NCBI RefSeq assembly: GCF_010093535.1 | Contig: NW_022985193.1 | Coordinates: 435,591-499,590 of the forward strand | Direction of reading: 5' to 3' | Length of the DNA: 64,000 bases | From: Lindgomyces ingoldianus | Taxonomy: Eukaryota > Ascomycota > Dothideomycetes > Pleosporales > Lindgomycetaceae | Shown here: positions 35,011 to 46,595 of the stretch, one piece after another | Layout: every line of letters begins with the position of its first letter | How positions within the stretch are numbered: the stretch's first letter is position 1 | Position numbers and translations under genes: made by a program | Notes under the pieces: model-generated | Databases searched by the model: none | What the model was told of the DNA's origin: nothing | The model's input: only the letters and a program-made list of their open reading frames with translations

Positions 35011-35971
35011 CTACTCCAATTCAACTCCTCCCCTCGTAAGGACAACCCCCAACTCGCTTCTCCCGCCAGTTGTACTCAGCTCCTCGATTCCCGCGCCACC
35101 ACTCTCTAAGGGCCAACCATCAATCGGAGACGTCCTCGTGCGCATATCTCCATACGCGTGCGTATACGGGCCCGATTTCTGAGTTCTTACCAACTCTCTC
35201 TTCACAAGCCGCTGAATCTCGAGGTTCCGTTCCTCTGTCTCCCTCCTTTTCCTCTTCTCCCTCCACAGCAGAAATGAAACGCCAACTAACGCTAGTGCGA
35301 GAGGTGCGCCTACGCCGACTCCAATTGCTGTCTCTTTGGCTGTAGCCAGGGATTCGGCTTCTGATGAGACCGGAGCGGTGACGGTGACGGTTTGCGTGGG
35401 CGCGATGCTGGCGTTAGAGACGATGACTGGTGTGGTAGCATTGGTGTGTGTCGAATTAAAGACCTCAATACTTCCTGTCCTCCGATCTGTAATTACCTGG
35501 CCAAAGGATATTGCGAAAGGTTTGCTAATAGTGCCGAAAGACGTACAATTTCCGCTGTCTTTGTCAAAGGTGTTGACATCGCAGCAGAATAACCTAACAC
35601 CTGCATCGACGGAGACGAAGCCACCTGTCGGAGTGATCGGAATGGGGTTTTTGGCGCCTTTACATTCCTGAAAGCATGAAGACGATCTCCAATTTACGTC
35701 TGTACAACTCCATTGTGAAAGGGTGAATGTGCTATCGTAGCAAAGCCTGCATCCTGTCAGCCGGCCGGCTGCTGAAGAAGAGAGATTCTTATATGTACCC
35801 ATTGTCTAGGCAGTAATCCCCTGGCTTACAGCAGTGCGAATAATCGGCGGACTGGTTACAGGGCACATGGTCCGGCTCAGGGACTTTGTTCGGGCGGTAG
35901 CAGGTTTTCCCCGCTGAGGCAACTATGCAGAAGAGAAGAAAGGCCACAGGCCCTTGATATCTTCGAGTCAT
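35011..35971 (-). CDS. Cysteine-rich single-pass membrane protein, unknown function
   Basis: Two exons (35971-35799, 35746-35011) give 302 residues. A signal peptide (MTRRYQGPVAFLLFCIVASA) leads a cysteine-rich ectodomain, with CCKPGDYCLDNGLCYD formed across the splice junction and later CTDVNWRSSSCFQECKG and LFCCD. A Thr/Ser-rich stalk with NxT/S sites follows, then a transmembrane helix (AIGVGVGAPLALALVGVSFLLW), a basic stop-transfer KRKRR and a tail of about 75 residues. The 52-bp intron (branch GCTGAC) was chosen because it creates the NGLCY motif common in such fungal proteins; an apparent 27-bp alternative breaks the frame. The layout resembles Wsc/Mid2-like surface sensors, but no sensor domain was recognised, so no function is assigned. 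Confidence 0.75.
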
Positions 35972-36643
35972 GATGCTTTTCGTGAGAGTGACGTCGAAAT
36001 GGTAGGGATAGGATAAAGTTATGAAGCACTGAGGCGTGATAACGCTACCAACCCTGAGGGCAAAGGAAATGATAGATATCTTGGTAAAGAAAATATATAA
36101 TATTATGGCCGGGTGGTATTGCAAGTGATTGACGCAAGACAGAGGATAAGTTCTACTTATCTCGAGGCCTCGAAGCTGAGTTGAACAGACTAGCGAAACT
36201 GTTTGGATCTTGGCAGCATATTTCGGAAGCAGATCGCTCAGAATACGAAATTGGGGGCGTGTTTCGCAACTCTTTGATGCCTCAAGCCGATGCAAGGCCA
36301 AAACATCAAACAGACTGGAGCACCAGTGAAACTAGGCGCGCAATCAACTCCCTCGCGTGCGCGAATGCACGTTGTCACTTTCTATAGGGTGTAACAAAGA
36401 TGTGATTTGCAACAAAGGGTGGCATCTCTCAACATCCTCCTCAGATCTGGCAAGAAGGTTGGTAGATTAAATCTACCCTGGTCATGTTCCGTGATATGCG
36501 ATAATATGGCGTAATATCTTCAGTGGGAACATGAAAGATCTACAAACTGATAGACATATGGAAGACGGGTCCCCCTGCTTTAGTAGAGAGTTAACCTTTT
36601 AATGGGTCAGCTTCTTGACACTCTTATAAGCTTTGCCGAGTGC
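35972..36643. other. Spacer with a degenerate MITE copy
   Basis: Promoter of the membrane protein gene and 3' end of the prenylcysteine lyase gene. A worn MITE copy lies at 36383-36513. Confidence 0.45.
36383..36513 (+). mobile_element. MITE-like element, copy 5 (degenerate)
   Basis: About 131 bp. The right half is clear (GATTAAATCTACCCTGGTCA then TGTTCCGTGATATGCGATAA). The left end is weak (GTAACAAAGATGTGATTTGC). Confidence 0.6.
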
Positions 36644-38454
36644 TCAAAGCTTCGCCTTCAAGGGTTTCTGTATTTCTTGATCTTTTAGGCCCTTGAATTC
36701 CCAACCAACTTCTGGTTGCAACTTGAGACCCTCCCCAGCCTCCGAAACCTCGATCTTTTGCTTTGCAGCACTCTCGATCCACTCGTCAACGACAAGTCTA
36801 GCTACATTCTTCCCCATCAAGGCACTTGTCTCCATCGTGCTGATGAAGCTCTCAATGCCACTGGTATAGAAGAGCCCTTCGTCAAGCTTAATCTCATCGA
36901 AAGTGACTCTCGGGTACTCGTAGGGATATGAATGCCACAGTTTATGGTATATCCAGCTGATAGGTCCATTCGCTGACTCCCCCTCTTCAGGAACATGCTC
37001 ACCAAGGATCTTGGATAGGAAGACCGAGTCGATTCGCTTTGGTGAGAAAATCTTGTAAATATATTCCGGACGGTTCTTTGGCGTACTACGAGGATTCAAC
37101 CCAGCACCCACGATCGAGATGCTGAAGAAGCCCGTAGAGCCCACACCGTTGGGATCAGAACCATAGTTTTCGTTTGGCAGCAGAGTTGTAAGTACAAATT
37201 GTGGTACTAGGTTTCCCGGATCAAGCTTGAATGCGGTAGGATCCAGCTTATGTGGTGAGGCGAAGAGGGTGACATGCAATTTAACATAGGGAATCTGGTC
37301 GGGAACGTGCTTTGGCGCTGGGTCTATAACGAGTTTTGAGAACTGGAGCGGTGCTGCAAGGATTACAATATCGAAGATAGACGTGTCTCCGGAGGAGGTG
37401 GTTAGGGCGTATGTTTTGTCAGCTTGCTTGGAGATCTTGGCGACTGTAGTGTTGAGATGTGTTGTGGCGGAAGCTTTCAACATTTGAGAGAAGATTTGCC
37501 AGTTCCCTCGATCGACACTCATAGCGCCGGAGGCGGCCATACACACCATAGTTTCGAGGCCGTGGATCAGAGGGAGGTTTTGGGCATAGTTTACCCTCGT
37601 GCTGTACACATATTAGTTTATTACCTGGTAATCTATACACCCCGGCAAGAATATACATACCTCGCCTGAATGACGTCGTTCGCAAACTGATCTCCGATAC
37701 TGTTCGCTTTGAGAAATTGCTCTCCCGTCACCCCGGTAATGTTGGTCAGCCCGACTTGCTCCGCAACATCGCTGAGAGATTTGAACGGGAAGGCGGGTTC
37801 CTCGTACATCTTCAAAAACTTTCCAACTGTACTCCTCATGAGAGAATTAGTCCTTATAGGTGCTAATCCATACCTCCACAACAGCTTCGCCTTATCCCAC
37901 CATCCATCCTCGGCGCTTGTTACTAGCACAAACTCCTCTCCGTTCCAGATTCCAAGCTCCGGTGCCCCATCAGGTTTCGGCCTATCGTCTGACGAAGTGG
38001 AGAGGTTGAAAGTTTTCGCCGCAGAAACGAGTATGTGGTTGACCTCAACGAAGATCGAAGCGCCAAGCTCGATCGGCGCATTGGGGTCTGACCAAGCATT
38101 CACAGTGGTACTGCGGCCGCCAATATGCGAGGAACGCTCGAATACGGTGATATCCGCATGAATTCCAGCCTTCGTTGCGTTCTGTGATAAATAGTACGCT
38201 GCGGAGGAACCCCCAGCTCCAGCACCTGAGAGCTGGTTAGCACAGCGCAGGGTCAGGCGTCGAGGCGAGCGACAAACAAATACTCTCCGGTGCAGCGCTC
38301 TGGAATGTGGTAGAAAACGCTTACCTATTATGGCCACCCTTTTCGCAGACATTTCTTGTGGTTGGAGCTCATCTAACGTTTCATGCCCGCTTCTGCGGAA
38401 AGCTTCGGAGAGCGGCAGTGAGAGAGCGGCAGCTAATGGGGTGAGAAGGTGCAT
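36644..38454 (-). CDS. Prenylcysteine lyase/oxidase-like FAD enzyme
   Basis: Three exons (38454-38325, 38225-37661, 37595-36644) give 548 residues. The enzyme family oxidatively cleaves the thioether of prenylcysteines released when farnesylated or geranylgeranylated proteins are degraded. A signal-like hydrophobic N-terminus (LLTPLAAALSLPLSEAF) precedes an FAD Rossmann motif made across intron 1, VAIIGAGAGGSSAAYYL, then FERSSHIGGRSTTVNAW. The prenylcysteine lyase domain (PF07156) includes GASIFVEVNHIL, QARVNYAQNLPLIHGLETMV and FYTSGIESFISTMETSALMGKNVA. Intron 1 is 99 bp and stop-free in frame, so unspliced RNA would still translate with 33 extra residues that break the Rossmann loop. Vacuolar or secretory location is inferred. 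Confidence 0.88.
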
Positions 38455-38930
38455 TCTTCAACAGGTTCTCAAATCGAGAGCGAAAAGCTGCATTAGATGT
38501 ACAATTTCATCCCCAAAGACCAGGCTGAAGAGATATGGGGACCGATTAGTGCATTTTGGAGAGATGTTGTTGGAGAGGTTGGTGTTCGTCAGCAATCACT
38601 TGGAGCTTGGACGTGGCCAAATTCCATGGATCATCTTACATCTACGGCCTCGTTATGTCACCTGCCTGTTGTCACATCGCCTCTTCAAACCTCAAACGCT
38701 GCATAATCGAGGGCACAAAGAGTTTATTCAACATAATACAATCCAGCCAAGCCAGTTGATTTCTCTTTGCTATATGATGCGGGTATATATAAATCGGTTT
38801 TAGGAACAAGGAAGCATAGATCATGTGGTATCATCAGTCATAAACCAGGACAAGCATCGTCCGAAAATGCGCGAAATTCTAAAGCAAAAGGGGCGTGTGT
38901 GCCAACTAACCTGAGCGAGTGAAAACGATC
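38455..38930. other. Prenylcysteine lyase promoter region
   Basis: About 480 bp between two minus-strand genes. Nothing distinctive was seen. Confidence 0.45.
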
Positions 38931-40279
38931 CTAGGAAGTGTCCCAAGTTCCACGCCTCAAGAAACCGAAAAGCCCTTTCTTAACTTTAGGTTTACTCTCC
39001 CCAGCCGGCTGAGGATATCCATTGACCAGCACATCCGCATTCAAACGATCTGCCTCTTCGTAGTCCCATGGCGTCGTCCAGTTTCGCTGCGGAATCTCGC
39101 CTAGCTTAGTACTATCGGATGCAAAAGTATATGTCGATGGGGTTGCCTTGTCAGTTCGACGTTTAGAAGGCCCTACTACAGGAGAAGAAGGAGAATGCTT
39201 TTCTTTCGGCAGCGGACCCTTCCGCGGGCTGGGTACTTTGGGAGGAGGTAGCTGAAGCGGCATTGTGTTATCAGGCCTCATGTGAGGCCAAGTTGTCGGT
39301 CGCGGTTCGTCGACTGAGCCCGCTCTTCTTCTGCCGATCTTGGGTAATACTCCTACATTTGGAGATTGAACCAGCAACGGATCCACAGGTGCGTATTGGG
39401 GTAATGGTGAGTTTAGTGGAGAGGGACATGTTGAGCTAAGCGCCGTAGAGGGAGATCTAGTCGAGCTTGCACTACTCGAGGAGCTTGTCCGGCGATTTCT
39501 GGGTCTGACAACAGCTAACTGAGTCTGACTTGACTTCTTAACGGGTACCCGGGTGATGGTTGGAACGTTTGAACGTGACTTCGAACCAGCGTTCTTTCTC
39601 TTGGCCTGGTGTCCTTTGCCTTTCGGCGTATGTCCGTTCCCTCCAACAGTTCCCATACAAACTTGGTGTTTCATGCTTCCGCACCGGGGACATCCACCAA
39701 TTCTGTAGACCTGGAGTTGGGAGTGACTTAGTCGTTGATATAGCTGGTTGAGTGACTCGACAGCCTCAGCTCTGGACGCATCAGAGAGGTTCGTCAATGA
39801 TTTGTAGTCAAGGTTGAGATGGCTGGATTTGGAGTCATGGTTCAAAAATGCTGCGATGATCCCTACAAGACCGGTGTTTAACTTTATGAGGGTTTCGGCA
39901 AGGGAAGCATGAGCGATCGCTGCATTATCTTATGATCAGCACAATGCATGCTCTTTCAAGGAAGAACCATGCGATTCAAATAGTTTGAGAGCTCACCATC
40001 GCCCTTTGCAAACTGATCCCCAGCCTTACTATAGTGGTTCTTATAGCTTGATTCAATGTCGGCTGGGCCTCGTCTTAAGGAGTTCGAGAGCTGCAGCTCA
40101 GCACTGGACGCTGAGTCGAAATGAGCTTCTTTCTTACGTTCCTTCCGCCTGCGGCGCCGTTCTCGAAGACGCTTGAAGATGTCGAGGCCATTGGTGAAGG
40201 CATGTATGAGATTGGTGACACAATTGGAGACTTCAGCTTCGCCAGAGAGATTGGCATTCTTGTCTAATGGGCTCGACAT
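38931..40279 (-). CDS. Conserved-looking fungal protein of unknown function
   Basis: Two exons (40279-39997, 39919-38931; 77-bp intron) give 423 residues. I do not recognise the family. The N-terminal 175 residues are helical and charged (LIHAFTNGLDIFKRLRERRRRRKERKKEA, then SLAETLIKLNTGLVGIIAAFL and LTNLSDASRAEAVESLNQLY). A single CPRCGSMKHQVC cluster (CxxC and a nearby Cys/His) might bind a metal or be structural. The C-terminal half is Ser/Pro/Lys-rich, disordered and probably phosphorylated, with repeated SP sites (CPSPLNSPLP, PSPRKGPLPK) and a terminal hydrophobic-basic patch KKGLFGFLRRG. There is no signal peptide or membrane helix. The consistent codon pattern and clean splice make a real gene likely. 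Confidence 0.72.
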
Positions 40280-41254
40280 TCCAAGCTAGAAGCACAAAAG
40301 GAAGAAGTAAAGAAAACGAGGGACGAGACTTAGAGGAGTCACAAGCTCGGCGGGGAGAGGCCCATTGTTATCCATTATCCTGATCCTTGCTTAGAGGCTT
40401 CGCCCTCAACCAGCGCCCTGGTTCCTGCATCTGTGACTGGAGAGACAGTATTGTTTCAACCTTGCGCAGCACGAGGACGCACCTAGCCGCCGCGAAAGAA
40501 GATCTTGGAGCTCTTTGGGGCTGTAAGTGGTGGGAGGTCTCCAGAAAGCTCCGCGGCCCCCTGCACAACGGCACATGGGCGGCCTATTGTAGTCTAGCGC
40601 GGACACTCGGCTTGCTCAATAAGCTCCAGTGGTCCCCCGCACTTGGTCCTGCATATAAAAGGCCCAGTCCGCGTCGAGATGGATATCCCTCAGGGTTTTG
40701 GACGCTGCGAGTGCAACCGAATGACAGTTATCGCGACATGCAGGGCGCTGAGAGATGCTTCGGTACTACTCCGTTAGGCTTGAGGCATGAGTGCGTTGTT
40801 CTTGCTTCCCCCACTTTCCACGAAATGTTCCCGGAATCGAAAAGTCGCAGAAAATTGAAACCACGGGGATCTACCCAGGATGACCTTTGTATGTTGTCAA
40901 CGTCTTGAAAGAAATTGATAGAAGTGGAATGATTTCTGTTCATTCACGACACCCTCCCGGAACTGCCGCTGGCACCACCCTCCTTCTATCCGATATGGAG
41001 AAAATTTGAGAGGGGAAGGGAGCACGGCAAAAGTAAATTCAGGGAGGCCAACATATCTATTCACTAATATCGAATAGCAGTGGCATTTAAAGCTACAGCG
41101 GGGTCAAGGGTGCGTGTCACTACCCCACGCTCTGAAAAGACCCTCTAAGAGTTGATTGAACGGAATCAGGCCTCACCAGAGGTACCTGCCAAAATGACTG
41201 TCCCAAAACACCTCGCTATGCTAAATCCAGGAAGCCGCTCAAAGAAACACAGCC
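40280..41254. other. Intergenic region, HRD1 3' side
   Basis: About 975 bp between two minus-strand genes. A 173-residue plus-strand frame at 40387-40908 has no family resemblance and is not called. Nothing else was recognised. Confidence 0.45.
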
Positions 41255-43756
41255 TCACTGCCCACCATCTTCGGCCTCCTCAACTGTAGCCGTGCGCCTC
41301 GTTACGTTCTGCCCTTCCGAACTGCTTCCCGCGACCGCAGAACTGGTAGCTTCACCTTCGTTGGACCCAGCAGCATTACCAAAGCTCCAGCTCGATTCAA
41401 GGGAACTAGGCTCGGCCGGCTTTGATGATGGACCGGCCACGGCACTCGAAGGCGCGGGTACTCCAGATGAAGAGGGCCTGGGCTGTTGGTAGTGGTGTGC
41501 TTGTGGTTGGAAATTTGCTGTTGAGAACGGAGGTAGGGTGACTGGTGGCACTACTCCTGGCGCTGACTGGCCTCCTTCGTATGATAGCGCCGGTATCTGA
41601 GTATCCTGATTGGTAGGTTGAGGAGCACGTGCTAATGGCCGCAACGTCCATCCTTCAGGCAACACTAGTCCATCTGGCAATCCCGTATCGCCTTGTCTTA
41701 GAATTGGCCCATTGGTAAAGTACGCTTGGGGAGTCATTGGAGCGAGTCCGTAAGCTGAACTCATCGGTGCAATAATAGGGAGTTCCTGACCATTGGCCGC
41801 AGTTATACCAGAGGCTTGCTGGAGGCGGTGAAGCTCACTGAGAAGAGCATGAATATATTCGAGCTGATCATGTTGGGCGTTCAGTTGATGAAGTGATGTG
41901 ATAATGTTTTGTTGCAGCCGTAAGATGTCTGATTGTATGTCTGCAGGGTTGTGCGTGAAAGGACCCGGCATCTGCGTGCCTTGGAGATTGAGATGAGGGA
42001 GTTGAGGAACGCCTTGGTTCGGGGGATGGTTCGCAATTTGATTTTGGCCTTGGCCTTGACCTTGAGCGAGGTGTTGGGCAAGGTTCGCAATGGCGTTATT
42101 ATTATTGATGTTGTTAACGTTGCCCTGCTGGTCGGCCGGCAGTCGCAAATTCCCGAGAGCAATGCGAATGGGGCCGAAGTTGAAAACACGCATGTTGCCT
42201 CCTGGTCGATTTTGTTGGCCGCCCTGTTGTTCTTGCTGGCCTTGGAGTCCACCTTGACGCTGCGGTTGGTTACCCTGATTACCGGGGAACAAGCGATTAA
42301 GCCCAAGCCCGGGTTGATTCTGTTGATTCTGCTGGCCCTGATTTGCCCGGTTGTTCTGCTGGGTGCTTTGCGCTGCTGCTTCTGCGAGGACCGGTCGACG
42401 GCACGTAGGACAAACTTGCTGCCTCTCAAGCCAGCTTCTCAGACAGTGGAAGTGGAGGATGTGCCCACATGGCAGCTTCTTCGGTCTCTGGCGCTCATCA
42501 ACGCGGCGACCAGCTTGAGTAGCGTCCGCTCCGGGTTGGACCCAGGGTCGCATCTCCTCCCGACAAACGATGCATGTATTTTCTCGAGCCAATTCCTCTG
42601 CCGTAGCATCGGGGTAGCGGGCGTTCATGTCTCGGGTTGCATTTCTATATTGAACGAAATCGTTGATTCTCTTAATGAAAGAGCGGATAGTGATAAAGAG
42701 GTCCCTCATGATATGGATGGGGATGCCGTAAAAGGCCATGAGAATCATAAAGAACCCCAGATAGACGATAGACTTAATGAAGTCTATAGATGGTCAGCAA
42801 ACATAATCACACATCATGCATTAAGTACGCACCTGTAGTGAGATCAAGGTAAAATACCCAACGACCCTTCTCTTCCCATCCTAGGACGTCTCCGTCGTCA
42901 TCATCCTCTTCAGCGGCAGGTGCAGGAGCCCCTTCACTTTCAGTAGCTTGTTCTTCAGCTTGCTCTGTAGCCTGCTCTGTAGCTTGCTGCCTGGCTGATT
43001 CCCTTGCTACCCTTCGAGCTTCAAACAATGCTGTTTCCTGGCGGCGAATGATGACTAGCTCGACAAGCGAGAGCGTGTAACGAAGCAAGGTCGAGATGGA
43101 TGCGATAGCCAGGAGCACATACTCGAACCCAAACATCACCATAACGCCAGGACGAGCGTCCTGTAGTATAGAGTCGACACAGTACTGCATCATGAATATG
43201 TCGAATCCAACTGAGAGAAGGAGGGAGCTCATCAAGCGGGTGTGGAACAGGCGGGGATTCGCAGGCGGCTGCTGCTCGAGAAACTCAACTCGCCCTTCGC
43301 CTATCCATTGCCATACCTTCCCTCCAAGAAGGCACAGAAACATAGCGAAGAACCAGGGTCCAATGTCGTCCCGGAAAATTGTCATTGCGAGCAGGGTTTC
43401 GCTGACGGCAAACCATGCCTTATCGTAAAGTTGTTCAGTCTCGATTGGGCGGAGGTGGCCATAGAACAGGCGCTGAAGCCCATATCCTATGCTTGCGGTG
43501 ATGATGAGTGCAAGGTTGATGAGGAACTAGCCCGATGTTAGGTGCTTGCATTGTTCTCCATGGTGCAGGGAACTCACCATCAGAGAGCCGGTGCTCTGCG
43601 AGATATAAACGGCGGCCGAGTAGAAGTTGGGTCGCTCGTAGTACGCGCGCAGGAGGACGACATTGGCAAGGAGGGCAGAGCCCTGAGGAAGTCAGCATCT
43701 CGAATGCTTGTTGCAACAGTGCAACATACCGCCACGTAGACCTGAAGTCTAGTCAT
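41255..43756 (-). CDS. HRD1: ERAD E3 ubiquitin ligase Hrd1
   Basis: Four exons (43756-43730, 43682-43578, 43526-42833, 42783-41255) give 784 residues. Hrd1 is the multi-spanning ER membrane ligase that extracts and ubiquitinates misfolded ER proteins. The N-terminus holds the membrane helices (VYVAGSALLANVVLLRAYYERPNF, FLINLALIITASIGYGLQRLF, GPWFFAMFLCLLGGKVWQWI and others). After a charged cytosolic insert with AEEDDDDGD comes the last hydrophobic block VYLGFFMILMAFYGIPIHIMRDL. The RING-H2 finger is CIVCREEM ... LPCGHILHFHCLRSWLERQQ, then CPTC. The long C-terminus is Gln/Asn/Pro-rich. First exon is only 9 codons; the splice chain is confirmed by uninterrupted family similarity. It is longer than yeast Hrd1 (551), as usual in filamentous fungi. 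Confidence 0.95.
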
Positions 43757-44538
43757 GCCGGAAGAACTGGGGCGAGATTTGTGCTCAGGAATGAGTGGAT
43801 AGCCCCATAAGAGTGAGAAGGGAGGCTTTGGAAGAGATGAGATGGTGGGATGGGAGTATGCTGCGGCGAAGAGGCACACCTTGAAGACACGTTGGGAACT
43901 ACATCACGTGACTCTGGCCGACGTTGATGACGAAAATCCCGAAATCCCTGTCACCAACAATTAAGCCCCCTCACTCATTGCTAGTGCGCAAACCACCTCG
44001 ACTTGTTTGTCAAAGCTGCTGCAGCTTCTCTATAGCTTCGGTCGAATACTCGGACCCAATTGAGCTTCACAGACTTAGAAGCAAAGCTCATCGGAGAGCT
44101 CCCCGTCATCGTTTCGTTCTATCTGGCCTTAGCCGTGCACACCTGTGTCATTACTCTTCTCTCCAGTTCACTACCAGGTCTCCAAGTTTAATCTAGCTTG
44201 GTACGTCTGTGACCAATAATTTTGTTTGTGTTCCCGCATCTCGTGCCTGGGTTGCGGAGAGCGACGAAAGGCTACTGCAGGCCAGCCATGTCAATTTTGC
44301 ATCAGGATACCATCCATTGTTGTCATGATCCCAAAGTCTAAATCTAGTGCTTGGGCGCTAAGACCTCGACGATTCAACATGTTGGCAGCAGCTGACGAAA
44401 GACACTCTTACCGCGCTTCACCAAAACCTATAAACCAGAGCCCAAGCATCCAGTTATTCTGCAGATTCTCACCCCAATCCTAAAAGCTGGGTTAGAAATC
44501 TGCTTCATTCTTTATTCCTAAACTCACCTCTCTTTACA
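43757..44538. other. HRD1 promoter region
   Basis: About 780 bp between HRD1 and the GH32 pseudogene, both reading outward. It must contain the HRD1 promoter. No other feature was recognised. Confidence 0.45.
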
Positions 44539-46595
44539 ATGTTGTGGACTGCCTCGGTATCAAGCTTTATGCTCGGTGCCTTGCCAGCTCTCAATGCATA
44601 GAATTTAGACGCATCAATGATCAAGTCAGTGGGGAACAACAGTCTGTTCACTCAATAGCGTCCAATATCCCATTTCATTGCGCCGGCAGGGTGGATGAAT
44701 GTGAGTGTCTGGGTTCCGGACGTGTGCTTCGTCTTCTAGCTTACCGTGGACCATGGCTAGGCCAGAGTCTATCCCTTAGGCTCTTGCTAGGATCCAGGGA
44801 CAGTGCCAAGAGGAGGCAAATTTCTGTTCAAGATTGCCCCTACCATGTTCCGTGTTGGGTCGCATGGTGTAGTAAAACAATCTGAAACAACTGACTTACG
44901 AAGGGACCCGTGCGGTATGGTGTATGACCCCACGAGGAACGTCTACCACCTCATGTGCCAGTGGCATCCTTATCACATCAGGCTGAGGTGTTAGCCACTA
45001 GAGCGGTTAGTTCCTGCGATGGACTAGGGTTGCTTTCCAACATTACCCAGCCTGTGAATCTTCAAGGGAAGGAGGATGGTACTCTACTTATCTTCTACTC
45101 TTCAGTCTCTAAGCTCCCAACTGGTTAAGCAATTCCGTACTTCAACGGAACCGAAACCCAAAGTTTTGCTATATCGACAGATGGAGGCGAGGCTTGGACT
45201 AAATACGAGAGCAACCCTATTATCTCGCATTCACCTGAGGGCTGGAACATCACCGGTTGGAGGGATCCATTCTTTGAGCCCTGGCTAGAAATGGATGCCA
45301 TTCTTGGATAGACTGAGCCGCACTTCTACGCTGTTTTGGTTCCGGTATCAAAGGTATTGGCCCACGCATTCCCTTCTATAGTGCTCCGACAAGCGACTTG
45401 TCCAATTGGACTTTCTTAGGGGCTTTGTGGGAGCCTGCAGACAATACTACCCTTGCAAGCATCCTTGGATCGGGAACTTACGCCTTCAACTTCGAGGTGT
45501 AAGTAAGGTATCCGAAAAGTCTATCCGCACGATCTAATACTTCTTCGCTCAAATTTCTTCCCTCCAAATGACGAGGATGGAGATGTTCACTACTATGTCA
45601 AATTTCATTATCGGCCTCAATGGGGGTTTTGGAATGAAGGGCTTATCTCTCGACGAGCGAATGGATCAGCACGGTTTACGCCAGTCGCCGATAGTGCTGT
45701 TGATTGGGACTATTGTAAGCGATTACTAGTTTCAATGACGCTAAGAACAACTCTCGAGTACTGTGGGGTTAGGCTCCCGAAGAAATGGGCGATTACGCTC
45801 TAACCCAGAAGGGTTTTCAAGGCGCTTTCGCTCTTTCACGGGAACTCTTCGTTATGATTAGCAACGGGCTGGTGAATTCGGACGGAAACCTCACAGCCCT
45901 CGGAAATAATCGTCTCGTTAAGCATGACAACGGCACATTCACAGCTTACAATCTAGGAGTTCGTCCGCTTCCTGAAGTTGTTTCTAGAATCAGAAATAAC
46001 TCCACCCAGCAAAATTTGCCGCTAGATCTGTATCTTCCAGTATGATCTTGGGCAGCGGAACCGACCACATGGAGCTAGCCGCAACCTTCCGCTGGCACCG
46101 CGGGGTTAACCATTGCAGCGTCTCCCGGGGGGAGATGAGTATACGATCATATATTTCGGCCTTGTGTCCTGCACAATTAACGCTAACAGAACGTACTCTT
46201 CGACCATTAACCTGTTCTAAAACTACACTGTCACCGGTTACTTCTATCCATATACATACGCTAAGACCTCTACCGAGGACGTCACGACGCTAATTATCCT
46301 TGACCGTTCTTGCCGGAAGTCCACGCAAATGTGAGTCGAACGGTGTCCTTTGCTGTGAATCTAGCACTAACTACCAGGACCAGTTTTCTCTCACAACGCG
46401 TACTTACCCAACCCGTAATGATAGTACAAGTTTTGGTGTCTACGTTGCCAGTAGGGCAAGTGTGATGTGTCAGCCATTGAAGTATGGGCAAGACTTGTGA
46501 AAGTCTTCCTCGAAAGACCACTCAATTTAAGCAGCCACTTAGTCTTTGATACGGCCGGGCTAACCAACAACTATACCTGGTGGGCCGGAAACTAG
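44539..46595 (+). pseudogene. Decayed GH32 fructan hydrolase (invertase/inulinase-like)
   Basis: Fragments in order match a secreted fungal glycoside hydrolase family 32 enzyme. They are a signal peptide MLWTASVSSFMLGALPALNA, FIAPAGWMN, DPCGMVYDPTRNVYHLMCQW, STDGGEAWTKYESNPIISHS, GWNITGWRDPFFEPWLEMDA, SGIKGIGPRIPFYSAP, LWEPADNTTL, ALTQKGFQGAFALSRELFVM, then YFYPYTYAKTSTEDVTTL and NNYTWWAGN before the stop at 46593-46595. TAG stops lie in frame at 44599 and 44656, another at 45309, and several frameshifts follow (45490-45780, 46045 onward). An intron after WMN (donor GTGAGT at 44701) holds a MITE copy, and its acceptor end is off by one base. The gene once supported growth on sucrose or fructans; it cannot make an active enzyme now. 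Confidence 0.85.
44722..44874 (-). mobile_element. MITE-like element, copy 8, inside the GH32 pseudogene
   Basis: About 153 bp in minus orientation. The left end CTTACCGTGGACCATGG and right end CATGTTCCGTGTTGGGT are inverted-repeat termini. The complement contains CCTAGCAAGAGCCTAA and ATAGACTC, the family landmarks. It sits between the codons of the catalytic WMN and DP residues, in the remains of an intron. Confidence 0.75.

Noticed and set aside
35772..35798. A 27-bp intron (GTACAT...TTCAG) in the Cys-rich membrane protein gene
   Set aside because: Too short for fungal splicing and it leads to an early stop. The 52-bp alternative restores the frame.
40387..40908. A 173-residue plus-strand frame
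   Set aside because: No recognisable domain, no splice support, and odd composition. It may be chance in a 975-bp spacer.
41933..42838. A 301-residue plus-strand frame over HRD1
   Set aside because: It runs antisense to the RING and Gln-rich exon, and its hydrophobic look comes from the complement of Gln/Asn codons.
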